Below are positions 34,178 through 42,029 of a stretch of DNA of 59,282 bases, in pieces. The position numbers and the translations under genes are program-made. Under the pieces are notes generated by a model. The model was not told the origin of the DNA. It worked only from the letters and a program-made list of their open reading frames with translations, and did not search any database. Within the stretch, counting starts at the first letter, position 1, and the number at the start of each line of letters is the position of its first letter. This DNA comes from CAVRZY01 sp963725415 (GTDB lineage Bacteria > Acidobacteriota > Terriglobia > Bryobacterales > Bryobacteraceae): contig CAVRZY010000249.1 of assembly GCA_963725415.1 (NCBI GenBank), positions 1 through 59,282 on the forward strand, given 5' to 3'.

Positions 34178-35281
34178 CTACGCCTTTCGTGCCAGCCGGC
34201 CGCCGACTTCGCGCAGCGTGGCTTCGTCTTCGGGCGGGATAGAACCGTCGGGCAGAGGGCCGGTGTTAAGCAGCAGATTGGCGCCGGACTGTCGGGCCTC
34301 CTCGATCATCTTCATGACCTCATCGGCGGTCTTGTGGCGGCCGTCTTCGGCCTTGTTGTGACCCCACACGCGCTGCTGGAGCGTAGAACAGATCTCGCCG
34401 TGTTTGGACTTGTTCTTCTCCCAGGCGGCCAGGGCGACCTCGCTTTTGAACCGATGAGCGGCCATACCGCGCTCGGGGGCGGCGAAATCCTCGTCCCCGT
34501 TGGCGCCTTGCTTGAAGGAAACCAGGCATTGTGGCTGGAGGGAGCGGATGAGCTGATAGGTTTCGCCGATGGGGAACAGATCGGGCCGGCCGTAGTAACC
34601 CATGATGGGGTCCAGCCAGATGCCTGCCAGCGGCCCGTACTGGGTGAGTAGCTCGCGAAGCTGGTTGTGGGCGAACTGGATGTAGATCTTGATGTCCTCG
34701 TCCTTGCGCCAGAGGTAGGTTGGCTCGGGCTTGTCATAGGCAGGGAGGGCGCTCTCCCAGCCGGCTGCGCGGGCATAGAAGTAGGGGTGGTGCCAGTCGG
34801 CCGCGTAGGAATAGTAGAGGAACAGGCCCAGGCCCCTCTTACGGCAGGCCTCAGCCAGTTCGGCAATCAAATCCCGCCGGGCCGGTGAAGTGACGCTGTT
34901 GAAATCCGTCTCTTTGGTCCTGAACAGGCAGAAGCCGTCGTGGTGCTTGCTGGTGATATTGACGTACTTCATGCCGGCCGCCAGCGCCAATTCGGTGATT
35001 TTGTTGGCGTCGAATTTCTCGGCCGTGAATTTGTCCTTGAGCCTGGCGTATTCGGCCACCGGGATTGTCTCCCGGAGCATGACCCACTCGCCCCGGCCCA
35101 GCAGGCTGTACAGCCCGTAGTGCATGAACAGGCCGAATCGGGCATTCTTGAACCACTCGATGGCCGCTCCGCGCGGGTTGGCGGCGTAGAGTTTTTCGTA
35201 GCCCTTGAGGTAACTGGGCGGCGCGGCGGCCGGCGCCAGGGGGGAGGCAGCGAGAGTCTGTAGGAATGTTCTGCGGTGCAT
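34178..35281 (-). CDS. Alpha-L-fucosidase, GH29
   Basis: A 367-residue glycosidase with a Tat-like N-terminus (H-R-R-T-F-L-Q-T-L). Family signatures are W-F-K-N-A-R-F-G-L-F-M-H-Y-G (residues ~43-56), S-K-H-H-D-G-F (~111-117), and the nucleophile Asp224 in I-W-L-D-P. The protein is shorter than fucosidases with a C-terminal beta-sandwich, so it is a catalytic domain only. It heads the three-gene minus-strand run GH29 - sulfatase - (MITE) - Gfo/Idh/MocA. It is divergent from the kinase at 35385, with a shared ~100-base promoter region. Confidence 0.9.
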   Translation of the reverse strand: MHRRTFLQTLAASPLAPAAAPPSYLKGYEKLYAANPRGAAIEWFKNARFGLFMHYGLYSLLGRGEWVMLRETIPVAEYARLKDKFTAEKFDANKITELALAAGMKYVNITSKHHDGFCLFRTKETDFNSVTSPARRDLIAELAEACRKRGLGLFLYYSYAADWHHPYFYARAAGWESALPAYDKPEPTYLWRKDEDIKIYIQFAHNQLRELLTQYGPLAGIWLDPIMGYYGRPDLFPIGETYQLIRSLQPQCLVSFKQGANGDEDFAAPERGMAAHRFKSEVALAAWEKNKSKHGEICSTLQQRVWGHNKAEDGRHKTADEVMKMIEEARQSGANLLLNTGPLPDGSIPPEDEATLREVGGRLARKA

Positions 35282-35384
35282 AAGCTATGAGCCGCTAGCT
35301 GCTGGCTTCTGTAAGCGGGGGATTATAGCAAGAAAGGCGGCGGCCTGAACGGTTCTGTGCGCTGCGATACAATGACAACGCGGC

Positions 35385-37244
35385 ATGCAACAGATTGGTC
35401 GATATCAGATCCTGGGCGAGCTGGGGCGAGGGGCGATGGGGGTGGTGTATCGCGCGCTGGACCCAACCATCGGCCGTCCGGTGGCCATCAAGACCATCCG
35501 GTTTGCCGAATTCCCGGAGCCGCAGCACCGGGAGCAGTTGCGGCAGCGGCTGTTACGGGAGGCGCGGGCGGCCGGGATCCTCTCTCATCCCGGAATCGTG
35601 GCGATCTACGACGTGGGGCAAGAGGGGGAGACGGCCTACGTGGCCATGGAGTTCGTCAGCGGCGTGAGCCTGGAAAGGGTCCTGCTGGCCGACAAGCCCC
35701 CGGAACCGGAAACCATCCTCGAGGTACTGCGCCAGACCGCGGCGGCGCTGGACTATGCCCACAAGAAGGGTACTGTCCACCGCGACATCAAGCCCGCCAA
35801 CATCATGCTGGATGAGGATGGCACGGTCAAGATCACGGACTTCGGGGTAGCGAAGATCTCCAGTTCACAGCACATGACCCAGGCGGGCACCGTGGTGGGC
35901 ACGCCGAACTACATGTCCCCGGAGCAGATTCAGGGGCGGGAGGTGGACGGGCGGGCGGATGAATTCGCGCTGGCGGTAATCGCTTACGAGATGCTGACGG
36001 GGGAGAAACCTTTCGCCGGGGACCAGCTTACAACAGTCCTTTACAAAATTATTTCGCAGCATCCGCCCGTTGCGCACAACCTGAACCCCACGCTGGGCTG
36101 GGCGGTGGGGATGGTGCTGGGCAAGGCGCTTGCCAAAGGAGCGGCGGAACGCTATCCGACGTGTACGGAGTTTGTGGAGGCCCTGGAAGCGGCGCTGAAG
36201 ACCAAGAAGGACTGGAAAGCTCTGCCGCACGGGGCCAGCCAGAACCTGCCGACGGCGGTAGTGACTCCGCGGCCGGGCCTGGGGCTGGAGCCGCAGCCTT
36301 CCGCCACAGAGTTGGTCACGCCGGCGACCGTGCGCGCGTCGGCTCGAAAGCGAAGCATGATGTGGGGGATCCTGGCGGCGGTGGCATCCGGTTTGACCGT
36401 GGGGGTGGTGCTGTTTCTGGCCGCCCAGAGGTGGTTGGTACCGGAACCGCAGGGGCCCAGGCGCGGCGAGGCAGGAGCACAGACGCAGGTGACAACCACA
36501 CCTTCGGCGAAACCGGCTCCAATGCCGCCCCCAATCCCGGCGCCGGCTGTACCACAGCCTTCCGACCAGCTTCCCACCGGGACGCAACCGGCGAAGCCAC
36601 CCCAGGGCAGTGGCAGTGAGCAGCCGGGCCCGCCGGCCCAGGTGCCCCAACCGGCTCAGCAGACGCCCAGCGCCCCAGCGGCACAGACGGGCGACAAACC
36701 GGCTCCGACCACGCCTGGGGAAAAACCACCGGAGAGCAAGCCTACCGCTCAACAGACGGAAACGCCTGCGCCGGTCGAGAAGACTCCTCCGAGGCGGACG
36801 CTTCCCGAGGCTGTCGTCCCACCCGTCGAGCAGACCGTCCAGGTGGTGACGAATCCTCCCGGTGCGCAGATCGTCCCCGACAGCACTGCGGCCAGAGCCT
36901 GCAAGTCGCCCTGCTCGCTGCAAATGCTTCCGGGCCGGCATACGCTGGCCGTGACGCTCAACGGCTACCGCCGGGAACTGCGGATTTTTGAGGTGACCGG
37001 ACAGCCCCGCGAGCTGTTCGTGAACCTGACGCCGGTGATCGGCACGGTGCGCGTGGAATCCGATCCGGCCGGCGCTTCGATCGTGCTCAACGGCCAGCAA
37101 CGGCCCGAGAAAACGCCCGCCACCCTGGTGCTGCCGCCCGGCAAATACCACCTGCTGGTGACCAAGGACGGCAAGCGGGCCGAGCAGGACCTCGATCTCA
37201 GGGACGGCGCGCTGATGAAGATCAACTTTTCCCTCAGCCCATAA
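35385..37244 (+). CDS. Ser/Thr protein kinase with C-terminal PEGA repeats
   Basis: A 619-residue membrane kinase. The catalytic domain (residues ~7-280) has G-R-G-A-M-G-V-V-Y, the lysine in V-A-I-K, H-R-D-I-K-P-A-N, D-F-G-V-A-K, and G-T-P-N-Y-M-S-P-E-Q. A transmembrane helix follows at about 325-345, then a Pro/Gln/Thr-rich linker (~350-480). Two PEGA-like repeats at the C-terminus contain N-P-P-G-A-Q and S-D-P-A-G-A-S-I-V-L-N-G. It would sense something at the cell envelope and phosphorylate cytosolic proteins. No partner substrate or phosphatase is encoded nearby. Confidence 0.93.
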   Translation: MQQIGRYQILGELGRGAMGVVYRALDPTIGRPVAIKTIRFAEFPEPQHREQLRQRLLREARAAGILSHPGIVAIYDVGQEGETAYVAMEFVSGVSLERVLLADKPPEPETILEVLRQTAAALDYAHKKGTVHRDIKPANIMLDEDGTVKITDFGVAKISSSQHMTQAGTVVGTPNYMSPEQIQGREVDGRADEFALAVIAYEMLTGEKPFAGDQLTTVLYKIISQHPPVAHNLNPTLGWAVGMVLGKALAKGAAERYPTCTEFVEALEAALKTKKDWKALPHGASQNLPTAVVTPRPGLGLEPQPSATELVTPATVRASARKRSMMWGILAAVASGLTVGVVLFLAAQRWLVPEPQGPRRGEAGAQTQVTTTPSAKPAPMPPPIPAPAVPQPSDQLPTGTQPAKPPQGSGSEQPGPPAQVPQPAQQTPSAPAAQTGDKPAPTTPGEKPPESKPTAQQTETPAPVEKTPPRRTLPEAVVPPVEQTVQVVTNPPGAQIVPDSTAARACKSPCSLQMLPGRHTLAVTLNGYRRELRIFEVTGQPRELFVNLTPVIGTVRVESDPAGASIVLNGQQRPEKTPATLVLPPGKYHLLVTKDGKRAEQDLDLRDGALMKINFSLSP

Positions 37245-37288
37245 ACCCGGACTCCCTGTCAACTGGCCGGGTGCTATCCTTGCCTCTG

Positions 37289-37756
37289 ATGCTAATCACG
37301 GTGTCCCTCCGGGAAATCATTGATGCCTTGGAAATGCAGTTCGACGAGTTTTCCAACTACCTGGACCAGGAAACCGGCGAAGTATGTTCGGTGTCGCGCC
37401 AGATGCTGAGCGTGGCCGAGAGCGGCGATTCGCCAGATGCGCTTCCGGACTGGCAGCGGCAGGAATTCGAAACGGCGCGACTCATTCTGGAAAGTGACCG
37501 ATTCCTCAAGCTTCCGTCCGGGTGGGATATTCACGAGTGGGAGATCATGCAGCGGTTTTCGTTTTCCCTGAAACGCGCCTCGGTGCGCGACGCTTTGCTG
37601 TCCGCTCTCCGGGGCCCAGGGGCTTTCCGTTGCTCCAAGGCTGCCCTTCGCCAGTTCCGCCTCCAAGAGGCTTGGTTCGAGTACCGCAGCCAAGCGTTGC
37701 GCCGCATCGCAATCGAGTGGTATCAGGAGCACGGGATACCCTATCAGGAAGGCTGA
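37289..37756 (+). CDS. UPF0158 family protein
   Basis: A ~155-residue cytosolic protein resembling the uncharacterised UPF0158 family, with the pattern L-x-x-I-I-D-A-L-E and the Arg/Trp-rich C-terminal part W-F-E-Y-R-S-Q-A-L-R-R-I-A-I-E-W. The ATG at 37289 is preferred to 37271 since it gives the family-like start L-I-T-V-S-L-R-E-I. The function is unknown. It directly precedes a toxin-antitoxin region, separated from it by the palindrome and promoter at 37789-37822. Confidence 0.7.
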   Translation: MLITVSLREIIDALEMQFDEFSNYLDQETGEVCSVSRQMLSVAESGDSPDALPDWQRQEFETARLILESDRFLKLPSGWDIHEWEIMQRFSFSLKRASVRDALLSALRGPGAFRCSKAALRQFRLQEAWFEYRSQALRRIAIEWYQEHGIPYQEG

Positions 37757-37788
37757 ATAGCAGGGTCCGGCCCGCCCAGAACGTCCTG

Positions 37789-37822
37789 ATGTCTTGACAT
37801 CAAAAATCTTGCTGATTATGAT
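37789..37822 (+). promoter_or_regulatory. Consensus promoter with overlapping operator palindrome
   Basis: TTGACA at 37794-37799, a 17-base spacer and TATGAT at 37817-37822 form a near-consensus sigma-70 promoter. The -35 box is embedded in the palindrome GATGTC-TT-GACATC (37789-37802), and another GATGTC follows the -10 box. The palindrome is a natural operator for the antitoxin encoded downstream. The expected start point (about 37829) coincides with the antitoxin GTG, implying a leaderless message. Confidence 0.75.
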
Positions 37823-37828
37823 GTCGTT

Positions 37829-38087
37829 GTGAGAACCACTCTTACCATCGATCCGGATGTTGCCCAGCGTCTGAAAGCCCGAATGGCGGAGCAAGAGGCT
37901 CTCCTTGAAGCAGGTGGTGAACGAAGCGTTGCGTGCCGGCCTGGCGAGCACTCGTCCTCGGCGGGACGTCAAGTTCTCGGTCGAGCCTCACTCGTGCCAG
38001 TTCAAGGCGGGGATCGATCTGGACAAGCTCAATCAACTGGTTGATGAGCTGGAGGCGGAGGCTTCCCTGAGAGGTCTGTCCAAGTGA
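37829..38087 (+). CDS. vapB: Antitoxin, VapB type (one apparent frameshift)
   Basis: An ~85-residue antitoxin when reconstructed. It begins R-T-T-L-T-I-D-P-D-V-A-Q-R-L-K, the ribbon-helix-helix strand and helix of CopG-like VapB proteins. After the break it reads L-K-Q-V-V-N-E-A-L-R-A-G-L, completing that fold, and ends in an acidic toxin-binding tail. The frame break is near 37896-37900, where one extra base sits in GAGGCTCTCC. GTG 37829 is the natural start and lacks any ribosome site, in keeping with a leaderless transcript. The stop overlaps the toxin start (38084-38087). Confidence 0.82.
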
Positions 38088-38521
38088 TCGTCCCCGACAT
38101 CAACATTCTGATTCACGCCTACAACTCAGATTCTCCCCGCCACGCGGCAGCCCGAGCGTGGTGGGAACAGACCTTGAAACGGCCGCGCCCGGTGGGCATG
38201 GGGTGGGCCACGATGCTTGGGTTCATTCGCATTATGACGCACCGTGGGATCCTGGGTAACCCCATGACGGTTCGGGATGCGATTCGTCGTGTGCGGGCAT
38301 GGTTGAATCATCCTCGGGTGCAGGTGCTGACGCCCGGGGAGCATCATGGTGAGATCCTGTTCCGATTGCTGGAACAGTTGGGCACCGCGGGCAACCTTAC
38401 TACCGACGCGCACCTGGCGGCGTTGGCGATCGAGTACCAAGCCGAACTGGCCTCCACCGACACCGACTTCGCGCGGTTTCCGGGCTTGAGATGGTTCAAC
38501 CCGCTGGAGGTCCAAGGTTAG
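38084..38521 (+). CDS. vapC: PIN-domain toxin, VapC family
   Basis: A 145-residue PIN-domain RNase of the group annotated as TA-system VapC. Visible features are Asp in I-V-P-D-I-N-I-L-I-H, the family W-W-E-Q-T-L segment, and G-N-L-T-T-D-A-H-L-A-A-L-A with the conserved Asp. The terminal S-T-D-T-D-F-A-R-F motif is also present. Coupled to the antitoxin by a four-base overlap. It appears intact. Confidence 0.9.
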   Translation: MIVPDINILIHAYNSDSPRHAAARAWWEQTLKRPRPVGMGWATMLGFIRIMTHRGILGNPMTVRDAIRRVRAWLNHPRVQVLTPGEHHGEILFRLLEQLGTAGNLTTDAHLAALAIEYQAELASTDTDFARFPGLRWFNPLEVQG

Positions 38522-38533
38522 GGAGCACGCGCC

Positions 38534-38751
38534 ATGATCGGCCTAACCCGCTCCCATTACCGCATCCTGGAAAAACTGGGGGTGGCGGGATGGGTGTGGT
38601 TTATAGGGCCGAAGACACCAAGTTGGGCCGGCAGGTGGCGCTGTGGCTCACCCTGGGTCGAACCACCCCAGGATGGACTGAGGCGCTGGCGGTGCTGCCG
38701 CTCAACAACCTCGGCGGTCACCCAGCCCAGGAGTACTTCGCCGACGGGATG
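38534..38751 (+). pseudogene. 5' remnant of a Ser/Thr kinase-TPR gene
   Basis: The first ~35 codons encode S-H-Y-R-I-L-E-K-L-G then, after a one-base shift, G-G-G-M-G-V-V-Y-R-A-E-D-T-K-L-G-R-Q-V-A-L, which is the start of a Hanks-type kinase. It then jumps to L-A-V-L-P-L-N-N-L-G-G-H-P-A-Q-E-Y-F-A-D-G-M, the region after the kinase domain in kinase/cyclase-TPR proteins. The catalytic loop and several hundred residues are missing. The remnant ends where the toxin fragment begins. The 3' part resumes at about 39166. Confidence 0.75.
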
Positions 38752-38844
38752 AAGAAGGTCCAGAATTGCGTCGGCTGTGGAACTGCTTGCGTCTTCAAAG
38801 CACCAGGCCAGAGCGACGGATGTGTCCAGGACAAAACGGTTCAA
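38751..38844 (-). pseudogene. N-terminal fragment of a VapC toxin gene
   Basis: About 31 codons reading M-N-R-F-V-L-D-T-S-V-A-L-A-W-C-F-E-D match the first strand and helix of a PIN-domain toxin with its first Asp. Homology stops where antisense sequence of the kinase remnant begins, so the toxin is truncated and must be inactive. It overlaps the antitoxin stop by four bases. Confidence 0.75.
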
Positions 38845-39083
38845 TAGCGGCGGCCCTCCTCGATCAACTGACGGATGGTGACGCCGCGCAGCCTCCTGCC
38901 CTTGCGAAGCCGCTTGATTTCTTCGATCACTTCTTTGGCGTTCTGCTTGTTTGTGCCGTTAGCGGGGACAAGCATCGCTATCGGTACCCCGTGCTTGGTG
39001 ATCGTAATCTTCTCGCCCCGTGCTGCGCGCTGCAGCAGGTTGGGAAGATGCGTCTTCGCTTCGTATGAGCCGACCGTTTCCAT
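38841..39083 (-). CDS. Orphan antitoxin, Phd/YefM type
   Basis: An intact 80-residue antitoxin with the Phd/YefM signature S-Y-E-A-K-T-H-L-P-N-L-L-Q-R-A-A-R-G-E-K-I-T-I-T (given here in pieces: E-A-K-T-H-L, then G-E-K-I-T-I-T-K-H-G-V-P-I-A). The C-terminal half is charged. Its toxin is only a fragment, so this is an antitoxin without a working partner. It could still neutralise related toxins or repress its own promoter through the palindrome at 39102-39116. Confidence 0.82.
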   Translation of the reverse strand: METVGSYEAKTHLPNLLQRAARGEKITITKHGVPIAMLVPANGTNKQNAKEVIEEIKRLRKGRRLRGVTIRQLIEEGRRY

Positions 39084-39101
39084 GGCGGGTCCTTAGCTGA
39101 T

Positions 39102-39116
39102 CTGGTCTAAGACCAG
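39102..39116 (-). promoter_or_regulatory. Operator-like palindrome upstream of the orphan antitoxin
   Basis: CTGGTCTAAGACCAG is a perfect 7-base inverted repeat around a single central base, 19 bases before the antitoxin start. Phd-type antitoxins bind such palindromes in their own promoters. Confidence 0.55.
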
Positions 39117-39165
39117 TCTGACATGGCCAGTCGACCTCGCCCGGCCTGTATGAGGTCACAGCGGA

Positions 39166-39975
39166 CCGAACTTGAGGGGCTGGCAAGAATGGGGCAAGTA
39201 CACACCAGAGGGGTTTGAGAAAGGGATTGCGTACATCGAGCAGGCGATCAAGAAAGACCCGGGTCATGCGGCGAGTTACGCTGCGCTGGGCGACTGCTAC
39301 TGCTGGGCCGCTCTTCAAGGCCTGATGGCGCCTATTGCCGTTTTCCCCAAGGCGAGAGCGGCGGCAACCAGGGCGCTCGAGTTGGACGAGACGCTGGCCG
39401 AGGCCCACGCCGCGCTTGGCGCGGTTACATACATGTTCAACTGGGATTTCCGGGGCGCCGAGAGGGAGTTCAAGCGGGCCGTCGAGCTGAACCCGAGCAG
39501 TGCCAGTGCGCGTGCCCAATACGGCCTATACCTGATCTTCAGAGAGGGCCTCGATCTGGACCCGCATCTTGGCTACCTATACGCGCACCTGGCTTGGGTC
39601 TACGCGCGAAAGGGCATGCGCTCTGAAGCTATTGCCATCGCCGACAAGGCCAGGAGCCTTCTGGCTCCCGGCAAGGATCTGGCGTTCGATGCCTTCCTCG
39701 CGGAGGTTTACGTGGAATCCGGCCGGCGAGCCGAAGTGCAGAGCTGGGTCGAATCATGGGAGCACCCGCCAACCGAGCACTATGTCGATGGCTACGTCCT
39801 GGCGTTCCTGCACTTTCTCCTGGGGAATCGAGACAGAGCCTTCCAGTGGCTGAACAAGGCCTATGAGGACCGTTCCGCCAGCCTGCCTGGCCTGCAAACG
39901 GACCCCTGGTGGGACACCCTCCGCCCGGATCCGAGGTTCCAGGAACTGGTGCGGGGCGTCGGGTTCCCGGAGTAG
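39166..39975 (+). pseudogene. 3' remnant of the kinase-TPR gene
   Basis: About 265 codons of tetratricopeptide repeats: L-R-G-W-Q-E-W-G-K-Y-T-P-E-G-F-E-K-G-I is the usual first repeat of kinase/cyclase-TPR proteins. Several units follow with the pattern A-x-x-x-Y-A-A-L-G-D and A-L-E-L-D-E-T-L-A-E-A-H-A-A-L-G. The end, with D-P-W-W-D-T-L-R-P-D-P-R-F, is typical for the family. It lies downstream of the antitoxin module in the same orientation as the remnant at 38534. It has an open frame but no natural start. A shortened protein from an internal start cannot be excluded. Confidence 0.75.
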
Positions 39976-40022
39976 GGCTCGTCGATCACCACGATTTCGT
40001 CAGGCCAAAACGCACCAACAGA

Positions 40023-41393
40023 TCAGCGCCGAAGGGTTAGGATGCTTTCATAAAGCGTTGCCGTGCTGGCAGCGCCATTACGGACCGAAGAATTCACAAT
40101 GCTGTTGCCCACGCGCTTCTTGCGGGCGACTTCCAGGCTCTCAACCGAAAGGCGGACATCATCGCTTTCGGCTAAGCGGGCAAAGACCTCATCCGTCCTG
40201 ATGTCCAGACCTTGAACGATCGAGTTCCCGATGACAATCACCGCCACGCCGCCGGGGGCGAGGAGCTTGCCGGCACGTCTCAAGAACTCATAGCTGTCAT
40301 TGAAGTATGTAGCAAGATAGTTCGCCCAGCCACCGCCTCCGTAGAAACCTTTTTGAGCGTTAAGAGTCCGGAGCGTCGCTAGGGTGGCCTCAAGTTCCGG
40401 GAAGTCGAAATTCAGCGGGATGGGCGGCAACTCGCGAACCGTCTGCCAGAACTTTCCGAAGCTATCGTTTTCGATCGCGTCGAAATCTCTTGGTGACTTT
40501 GCGAAGCCCAACCAATACATCTGGGGCCGAGTATTGCGGAGGTAGTGATAGTTGTTGGCGTAGGGCGGGGAAGTGATAATCAGTTGGATACTTCCCTGGT
40601 CAATAATCTCCTCCGCAGTAGTCCAGGATGTGGAGTAGACTCTGCCTCTGGCCAGAGCAGGACAGTTCCCCTGGAATTGGGCAATGTCCCCAAGCATCTG
40701 CTCGAGCTTCTCGCGAATGATCCCATAGACATCAGCGTCTTCGACCAGGGGCTTGTCCACGGCTGGGCGCGATGTGAGGCTCGGCTCGTAACTATAATTT
40801 GAGAACTTGACCATCACAGAGCTGAACGCGAGCAAGAACAACTGGCGCAGTGACGGTGATTTGAGTTGCTGGATCCATCCCAGCGCGCGGAGCACTTTCG
40901 AAAGCACCCGCGGGCTGTAGAACGGGATGCGGGAACGGAAGCCTGCCGGCTCGGCGCTGGGGGTGGCTGCAGGCGCTTCATTACGGAAGCAATCCAGCGC
41001 GCGACGCACCTCAGCTACACGGAGACTGACGGCTTCGAGCTTGGTCGCGGCGGCGAAAGCGGCGTATGGGTTGATCTCGAAACCGATGGCCTCGTAAGCG
41101 ACACCGCGACGGATCGTTTCCAGCAATGTGGTGCCGACGCCCACAAAAGGGTCAACAACCAAGCCACCCTGCGGTGCGTGCTTCTCAATCGCCTCTGTGA
41201 CGAAGGCGGCTGAAAAACCGGCGATCCAGGGCACCCACCGGTGAATACCTGAAGTTCGATTCTCGGTGAACGCTGGGGCTGAAAACGAGCTTTTGCCAGA
41301 CTTCAAGTCAGCGATCTGTGTGCGGCCAACGATTCTTGGCAGAATGGCCGGCCTGAGAGGTTGGGCACCCGGTTTCAGCGCCACGACACTCAT
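40023..41393 (-). CDS. DNA methyltransferase (N6-adenine or N4-cytosine)
   Basis: A 456-residue SAM-dependent DNA methylase. The cofactor motif D81-P-F-V-G-V-G-T-T-L-L-E precedes the catalytic T-S-P-P-Y motif (about residue 272). The order is motif I before motif IV, which differs from the common beta class of bacterial methylases. The upstream segment R-W-V-P-W-I-A-G-F-S is characteristic of this group. The start ATG 41393 follows GGAGGG at a normal distance. A 59-codon ribbon-helix-helix gene precedes it by 44 bases, and no restriction endonuclease gene is adjacent, so it looks like an orphan methylase or a remnant of a modification system. Confidence 0.85.
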   Translation of the reverse strand: MSVVALKPGAQPLRPAILPRIVGRTQIADLKSGKSSFSAPAFTENRTSGIHRWVPWIAGFSAAFVTEAIEKHAPQGGLVVDPFVGVGTTLLETIRRGVAYEAIGFEINPYAAFAAATKLEAVSLRVAEVRRALDCFRNEAPAATPSAEPAGFRSRIPFYSPRVLSKVLRALGWIQQLKSPSLRQLFLLAFSSVMVKFSNYSYEPSLTSRPAVDKPLVEDADVYGIIREKLEQMLGDIAQFQGNCPALARGRVYSTSWTTAEEIIDQGSIQLIITSPPYANNYHYLRNTRPQMYWLGFAKSPRDFDAIENDSFGKFWQTVRELPPIPLNFDFPELEATLATLRTLNAQKGFYGGGGWANYLATYFNDSYEFLRRAGKLLAPGGVAVIVIGNSIVQGLDIRTDEVFARLAESDDVRLSVESLEVARKKRVGNSIVNSSVRNGAASTATLYESILTLRR

Positions 41394-41437
41394 CTCAACA
41401 GTCCCTCCACTCCCAACGGGAGAGTCAATTGGCCGCT

Positions 41438-41617
41438 TCACATATCGACCAAGAGCCGATCGAGCGCCACTCGCATCAATTCGGCTTTCGCCACCCGCCG
41501 GCGGCGTGATATCGTGTCCAGCTTCAGGGCTTGCTCCGGGCTGAGGTAGAGGGTGAAGGGTCGGCCTCTGCGTTGGACGGGCTTGGCTTGTCTCTTCTGC
41601 CTGGTTCGGTTCGCCAT
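41438..41617 (-). CDS. Small ribbon-helix-helix protein upstream of the methylase
   Basis: A 59-codon gene, short but convincing. It has a basic N-terminus (R-T-R-Q-K-R-Q-A-K), the beta-strand F-T-L-Y-L-S-P-E-Q, and two helices A-L-K-L-D-T-I-S-R-R-R-R-V and A-K-A-E-L-M-R-V-A-L-D-R-L-L. Together these are the classic RHH DNA-binding fold. It is in the same direction as the methylase with only 44 bases between. It probably controls the pair, as controller proteins do in modification systems. TTGACAC occurs twice in the upstream ~60 bases (on this strand), which may include its promoter. Confidence 0.75.
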   Translation of the reverse strand: MANRTRQKRQAKPVQRRGRPFTLYLSPEQALKLDTISRRRRVAKAELMRVALDRLLVDM

Positions 41618-42029
41618 CGTAATTAAGTGTCAATTGATGTAAATGCACCAATTCGCGCTCCGTGTCAAGCGGAAGTAAGCGAATTCCGCGATTCAGACAC
41701 TGGGGAAAGGCGTGGGGCTCGGATGGCGGCTCGGTGTGCGGGAGCGGAGGGAAAAACGGAGAAAGCTGAAGAAACCGACCGGGAGTTCTGCCAAGCAAGA
41801 TCGAGCCGGGGATGGAATTCCCAGCACCGCCTGGGCTGGAGGCGGCGAGTTGGAGGGAAGGGTGGGCTGTCAAAGAGCGCGAGGAGACTGCGCGAAGTTC
41901 TCAGGGCGGCCGGGCATTTTCGAGCAGATGCTGAACATCTGTTTTGAGCGGGCGCATTTTCTGCAGCAACCGGTTGCGCGCCGTCTCTTCGAGTTGGAGC
42001 AGGATTTCGGCCAGCTCCGGCAGCAACAC
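41618..42029. other. Non-coding stretch, with a possible gene end on the minus strand
   Basis: No complete gene is visible in these ~410 bases. On the minus strand 41901-42029 reads V-L-L-P-E-L-A-E-I-L-L-Q-L-E-E-T-A-R-N-R-L-L-Q-K (shown in pieces: L-L-P-E-L-A-E-I-L-L-Q-L-E-E, then a stop at 41901). This would be the piece directly downstream of the intron's 3' end. I cannot identify it. The remainder upstream of the RHH gene holds only the putative RHH promoter. Confidence 0.4.

Noticed and set aside
41393..41873. Upstream extension of the DNA methylase to 41873
   Set aside because: The extra codons overlap the clear RHH gene in another frame and are Pro/Ser-rich noise; ATG 41393 has a well-placed GGAGGG.
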